Assembly (NCBI GenBank): GCA_023392035.1
Contig: JAEVZY010000359.1
Coordinates: 1-9,373, forward strand
Source: Pseudomonadota bacterium
Lineage (GTDB): Bacteria > Pseudomonadota > Gammaproteobacteria > Burkholderiales > Burkholderiaceae_D
Direction of reading: 5' to 3'
DNA: 9,373 bases
The position numbers and the translations under genes are program-made. Under the pieces are notes generated by a model. It had not been told where the DNA came from. It did not search any database and saw only the letters and a list, made by a program, of their open reading frames with translations. Positions 6,649 through 9,373 of this stretch are shown piece after piece. Each line of letters starts with the position of its first letter. The stretch's first letter is position 1.

Positions 6649-6667
6649 GCCGATGCGGCGCATCGGC
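6649..6667. promoter_or_regulatory. Perfect 8-bp inverted repeat, candidate operator
   Basis: GCCGATGC (6649-6656) and GCATCGGC (6660-6667) are perfect inverted arms around GGC. The site lies in the 180-bp region between the divergent FAD-dehydrogenase and binding-protein genes, 46 bases from the former start and about 35 bases upstream of the candidate -35 box of the latter. A dimeric repressor or activator bound here could control both directions. No regulator gene is adjacent. Confidence 0.45.
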
Positions 6668-6701
6668 ATGCGAACGCGGCAAACCAGAAATGCGAAAAGC
6701 C

Positions 6702-6732
6702 TTGACCAAGTTTCGTGCGCGTCCGCAATAAT
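6702..6732 (+). promoter_or_regulatory. Candidate sigma70 promoter for the Bug-type binding protein gene
   Basis: TTGACC (6702-6707) and AATAAT (6727-6732) each match the consensus at five of six positions and are spaced by 19 bp, slightly long. The predicted start near 6739 falls at the beginning of the 13-bp tandem repeat and gives a leader of about 45 bases. The promoter position also argues against an upstream protein start at 6715. Confidence 0.5.
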
Positions 6733-6737
6733 GCAGT

Positions 6738-6763
6738 CAACAAGCGCCGACAACAAGCGCCGA
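6738..6763. repeat. Perfect 13-bp tandem direct repeat in the predicted leader of the binding-protein gene
   Basis: CAACAAGCGCCGA occurs twice without a mismatch or spacer (6738-6750, 6751-6763). It begins at about the predicted transcription start and ends five bases before the AAAGGAG ribosome-binding site at 6768-6774. It could be a binding site for a regulator or a recent duplication. Confidence 0.9.
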
Positions 6764-6783
6764 TTCCAAAGGAGACTCTCGCC

Positions 6784-7812
6784 ATGCATCGCCCCGATTC
6801 CTTCAAACTCTATGCCGCCTTGTCCACGCGTCGCCGGCGTCTGCAACTGGCCGTGGCGGGCGCCATCGTGGCCGGCGCGATGGCACTGTTCGGCGTCGGG
6901 CAGGCCCAGGCCCAAACCTGGCCAGAAAAGCCGATCCGCATCCTGGTGCCCTTTGCCGCCGGCGGCAACACCGACATCGTGGCGCGCCTGATCTCGCCTG
7001 ACCTGGCCAAATTGCTCGGCCAGCCGGTGGTGGTGGAAAATCGCCCGGGCGTGGCCGGCAATATCGCCGCCGAAGCCGTCGCCAAAAGCGCGCCGGATGG
7101 CTACACGCTGTTGATGGGCACGGTCGGCACCCAGGCCATCAATGCCAGCCTGTACAAGAAGATTTCCTTCGATCCGCTGAAAGACTTCCAGGCCATCACG
7201 CTCATCACCTCGGTGCCGAATGTGTTGGTGGTGAATCCCGGCATGCCGGTCAAGACGCCGGCCGAGCTGATTGCCTTCGGCCGCGCCAACAAGGGCTTGA
7301 CCTTCGCCTCGTCCGGCGCCGGTTCCTCGATTCATCTCTCGGGCGAAATGTTCAAGAGTGCCACCGGCCTGGAGATGACCCACATCCCCTACAAGAGCAG
7401 CGCCCAGGGCGTGACCGATCTGGTCGGCGGCCAGGTGCAACTGATGTTCGACAACCTGCCCACCTCCTTGCCCTTCATCCAGAGCGGCAAGTTGAAGGCA
7501 CTGGCGGTTACCAGCGCCAAGCGCGCCCCGCAATTGCCGGATGTGCCGACCATGATGGAAATGGGCATGAAGGATTTTGAAACCGGCTCCTGGTTCGGCC
7601 TGGTGGCGCCGGCCAAGACGCCCAGCGCCGTGATCCAGAAAATCAATGCGGCGGTGCAGGCCATCGTCATGAAACCGGAATTCGAGCAACGCCTGATTCA
7701 ACTGGGCGCGCAGCGCCTGGTGATGGGCCCGGCGGAATTCCAGAACTTCATTGCGGCCGAGCACAAGAAGTGGGCCGCCGTGGTCCAGAAGTCGGGCGCT
7801 TCGCTGGATTGA
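6784..7812 (+). CDS. Bug-type (tripartite tricarboxylate, TctC family) periplasmic solute-binding protein
   Basis: This 342-residue protein belongs to the TctC/Bug family (PF03401) of extracytoplasmic binding proteins, greatly expanded in Burkholderiales, which capture carboxylates and other small molecules. The mature start W-P-E-K-P-I-R-I-L-V-P-F-A-A-G-G (46-61) is a family hallmark, followed by V-E-N-R-P-G (84-89), P-D-G-Y-T-L (104-109), H-I-P-Y-K (200-204) and L-P-D-V-P-T (251-256). A signal peptide is clear: a four-Arg n-region (16-19), a hydrophobic stretch to about 38, and A-Q-A before Q44 as cleavage site. I chose the ATG at 6784 because AAAGGAG at 6768-6774 lies nine bases upstream; a longer frame from 6715 would overlap the candidate promoter. 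No TctA/TctB membrane genes are present, so it is an orphan receptor, as is common in these bacteria. It is divergent from the hydroxyacid dehydrogenase genes, hinting at a hydroxy acid ligand. Confidence 0.93.
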   Translation: MHRPDSFKLYAALSTRRRRLQLAVAGAIVAGAMALFGVGQAQAQTWPEKPIRILVPFAAGGNTDIVARLISPDLAKLLGQPVVVENRPGVAGNIAAEAVAKSAPDGYTLLMGTVGTQAINASLYKKISFDPLKDFQAITLITSVPNVLVVNPGMPVKTPAELIAFGRANKGLTFASSGAGSSIHLSGEMFKSATGLEMTHIPYKSSAQGVTDLVGGQVQLMFDNLPTSLPFIQSGKLKALAVTSAKRAPQLPDVPTMMEMGMKDFETGSWFGLVAPAKTPSAVIQKINAAVQAIVMKPEFEQRLIQLGAQRLVMGPAEFQNFIAAEHKKWAAVVQKSGASLD

Positions 7813-7900
7813 GGCGATGGCGTAGGATGGCCGGAGTTCTGGTCGCAGCGCAACCAAATTGCCTTGCGGCTGTCTTCAGGGAAATTGAACCGGATTTTCC

Positions 7901-9280
7901 ATGGCCATCAGCGTTTTCGATTTGTTCAAAGTAGGCATCGGTCCTTCCAGCTCGCACACGGTGGGACCGATGAAGGCGGCCCGGCTGTTCGCCCAGGGCC
8001 TGGCTGACGACGGTCTGCTGCCGCGCGTGCGTGCAGTGCGGGTCGAGCTGTACGGCTCGCTGGGCGCCACCGGCAAGGGGCATGGCAGCGACAAGGCGGT
8101 CTTGCTCGGCTTGCAAGGCGCAACGCCGGAAGAGATCGATCCCGACACCATTCCGCAGATGCTGGAGGCGATCCAAAGCCAGGGGCGGCTCAGCCTGCTG
8201 GGCCGGCACGAGATTGCTTTCAATGCGGCCGAACAGCTGCTGTTTTTCCGCCGCAAGTCGCTTCCTTTCCATCCCAATGGCATGAGCTTCGTGGCGCTCG
8301 ATGCGGCGGGCGCGGAATTGCGCAATCGCAGCTATTACTCGGTGGGCGGCGGCTTCATCGTCAATCCGGATGCCGAGGGCGCCGGCCGCATCGTTGAAGA
8401 CGACACGGTCCTGCCTTATCCCTTTTCCACGGCGGCGCAGTTGCTGCAGCATTGCCGCGAGCGGGGCTGGCCGATCAGCCAACTGATGCTGGAGAACGAA
8501 AAGGCCTGGCGCCCGGAGGCCGAAGTCCGCGCCGGCCTGCTGAATATCTGGCATGTGATGCAGGACTGCGTGCGCCGCGGCTGCGCCGCCAGCGGCGAAT
8601 TGCCGGGCGGCTTTCACATCAAGCGCCGCGCGCGCGAATTGCACCAAAGCCTGCTGGCGCGCCCGGAAGGCAATCTGCGCGATCCCTTGACCGCGCTCGA
8701 CTGGGTAAATCTGTATGCGCTGGCCGTGAATGAAGAAAACGCCGCCGGCGGACGGGTGGTGACCGCGCCCACCAATGGCGCGGCCGGCATCATTCCCGCC
8801 GTCATGCATTACTACGAGCGCTTCATTCCCAATTCGAACGAAGACGGCATCGTGCGCTTTCTGCTCACGGCCGGTGCCATCGGCTTGCTGTACAAGCAGA
8901 ATGCCTCCATCTCCGGAGCTGAAGTCGGTTGCCAGGGCGAGGTGGGCGTAGCCTGTTCGATGGCGGCCGGCGCCCTGACCGAAGTGCTGGGCGGCAGCAT
9001 CGAGCAGGTGGAAAACGCTGCCGAAATCGGCATGGAACACAACCTCGGCCTGACCTGCGATCCGGTCGGCGGCCTGGTGCAAGTGCCCTGCATCGAACGC
9101 AATGCCATGGGTTCGGTGAAGGCCATCAACGCCGCGCGCATGGCCTTGCGCGGTGACGGCCGGCATTTCGTTTCGCTGGATCAGGTGATTCAGACCATGC
9201 GCGAAACCGGCGCCGACATGAAGCTCAAGTACAAGGAAACCGCACGCGGCGGCCTGGCGGTGAACGTGATTGAATGCTGA
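7901..9280 (+). CDS. sdaA: L-serine ammonia-lyase (iron-sulfur L-serine dehydratase, single chain)
   Basis: This 459-residue enzyme converts L-serine to pyruvate and ammonia in the cytoplasm using an oxygen-sensitive [4Fe-4S] cluster. The N-terminal beta domain begins with the hallmark G-I-G-P-S-S-S-H-T-V-G-P-M at 12-24, and the C-terminal catalytic alpha domain carries T-A-P-T-N-G-A-A-G-I-I-P at 288-299, so it is the fused single-chain form. Likely cluster ligands are C344 (G-C-Q-G-E-V-G), C386 (T-C-D-P-V-G-G) and C397 (V-P-C-I-E-R-N). The protein ends in a C-terminal Cys, C459, which matches the tail-Cys arrangement described for the Legionella enzyme, where the last residue caps the cluster in the resting state. 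The length is as expected. The ATG at 7901 has no good Shine-Dalgarno sequence; AGGG at 7878-7881 is too far away. It follows the binding-protein gene by 88 bp on the same strand with no clear terminator or promoter between, so co-transcription is possible. It may equally be an unrelated housekeeping gene. Confidence 0.95.
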   Translation: MAISVFDLFKVGIGPSSSHTVGPMKAARLFAQGLADDGLLPRVRAVRVELYGSLGATGKGHGSDKAVLLGLQGATPEEIDPDTIPQMLEAIQSQGRLSLLGRHEIAFNAAEQLLFFRRKSLPFHPNGMSFVALDAAGAELRNRSYYSVGGGFIVNPDAEGAGRIVEDDTVLPYPFSTAAQLLQHCRERGWPISQLMLENEKAWRPEAEVRAGLLNIWHVMQDCVRRGCAASGELPGGFHIKRRARELHQSLLARPEGNLRDPLTALDWVNLYALAVNEENAAGGRVVTAPTNGAAGIIPAVMHYYERFIPNSNEDGIVRFLLTAGAIGLLYKQNASISGAEVGCQGEVGVACSMAAGALTEVLGGSIEQVENAAEIGMEHNLGLTCDPVGGLVQVPCIERNAMGSVKAINAARMALRGDGRHFVSLDQVIQTMRETGADMKLKYKETARGGLAVNVIEC

Positions 9281-9335
9281 GCGGGTGAACCGGGCGAACG
9301 AAAGCGCGCGCCGACAGTCCTGATCGGTGAGGGTT

Positions 9336-9350
9336 GCGGCGCCACGCCGC
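9336..9350 (+). terminator. GC hairpin downstream of sdaA, weak terminator candidate
   Basis: GCGGCG (9336-9341) and CGCCGC (9345-9350) form a perfect 6-bp stem, extendable by G-U pairs, around a three-base loop, 56 bases past the sdaA stop. No T-tract follows and the loop is tight. The rest of 9281-9373 shows no gene. Confidence 0.25.
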
Positions 9351-9373
9351 GGCCGACACTTCCGGGGAGAAAT

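Noticed and set aside
5125..6705. A 526-codon plus-strand open frame opposite the FAD dehydrogenase
   Set aside because: It is the antisense mirror of a clear flavoprotein gene; its composition is His/Arg/Gln/Gly-rich and no family features or ribosome-binding site were seen.
6715..6783. An upstream start that would add 23 residues to the Bug-type protein
   Set aside because: It would place coding sequence over the candidate -10 box and the tandem repeat and put charged residues ahead of the signal peptide. The ATG at 6784 has a strong ribosome-binding site.
6643..7857. A 404-codon minus-strand open frame opposite the Bug-type gene
   Set aside because: It is an antisense shadow of a well-supported binding-protein gene and also covers the divergent promoter region.
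7748..9166. A 472-codon minus-strand open frame opposite sdaA
   Set aside because: It is an antisense shadow of a serine dehydratase with complete catalytic motifs; its own product is low-complexity Ala/Arg/His-rich.

Overview
The window looks like ordinary chromosomal metabolic DNA from a GC-rich betaproteobacterium. Burkholderiales, perhaps Oxalobacteraceae such as Herbaspirillum or Collimonas, is my inference. It rests on strong G/C bias at third codon positions, a tripartite-tricarboxylate (Bug-type) periplasmic binding protein, which is typical of this group, and dense small-molecule catabolic genes. I see no mobile element, CRISPR array, rRNA or tRNA, and no frameshifted gene.

Layout from left to right. 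A regulator whose N-terminus resembles AraC-family sensor domains is read leftwards and runs off the left edge (1-297, minus). Upstream of it on the same strand is a Tat-signal acetamidase/formamidase-family protein (398-1852, minus), with a strong hairpin between the two. A 307-bp divergent intergenic region holding inverted repeats separates the amidase from a 12-helix MFS transporter (2160-3392, plus). After a 183-bp gap with a long imperfect hairpin and a candidate promoter comes a 157-residue protein of unknown function with one membrane helix (3576-4049, plus, GTG start). It converges on a two-gene minus-strand unit: a D2HGDH/D-lactate-type FAD-linked dehydrogenase (5167-6603) followed by a malate/L-lactate dehydrogenase (Ldh_2) family NAD(P)-dependent enzyme (4067-5134). 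A 180-bp divergent region with a palindrome, a plausible sigma70 promoter and a perfect 13-bp tandem repeat separates this unit from a Bug-type solute-binding protein (6784-7812, plus). An iron-sulfur L-serine ammonia-lyase follows (7901-9280, plus). The last 93 bases hold no recognised gene.

How the genes may work together (inference). The FAD dehydrogenase, the Ldh_2 enzyme and the divergent binding protein suggest capture and oxidation of a 2-hydroxy acid, with the two enzymes possibly acting on opposite stereoisomers and feeding a shared 2-oxo acid. Serine dehydratase also makes a 2-oxo acid, pyruvate, but may be an unrelated neighbour. On the left, the exported amidase, the divergent MFS permease and the AraC-like regulator could form an amide-utilisation locus.

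No clearly new biological system is visible. The most useful leads are the regulatory-looking repeats around 6649-6763, the dehydrogenase pair, the Cys/His cluster ahead of the amidase Tat motif, and the unknown membrane protein.
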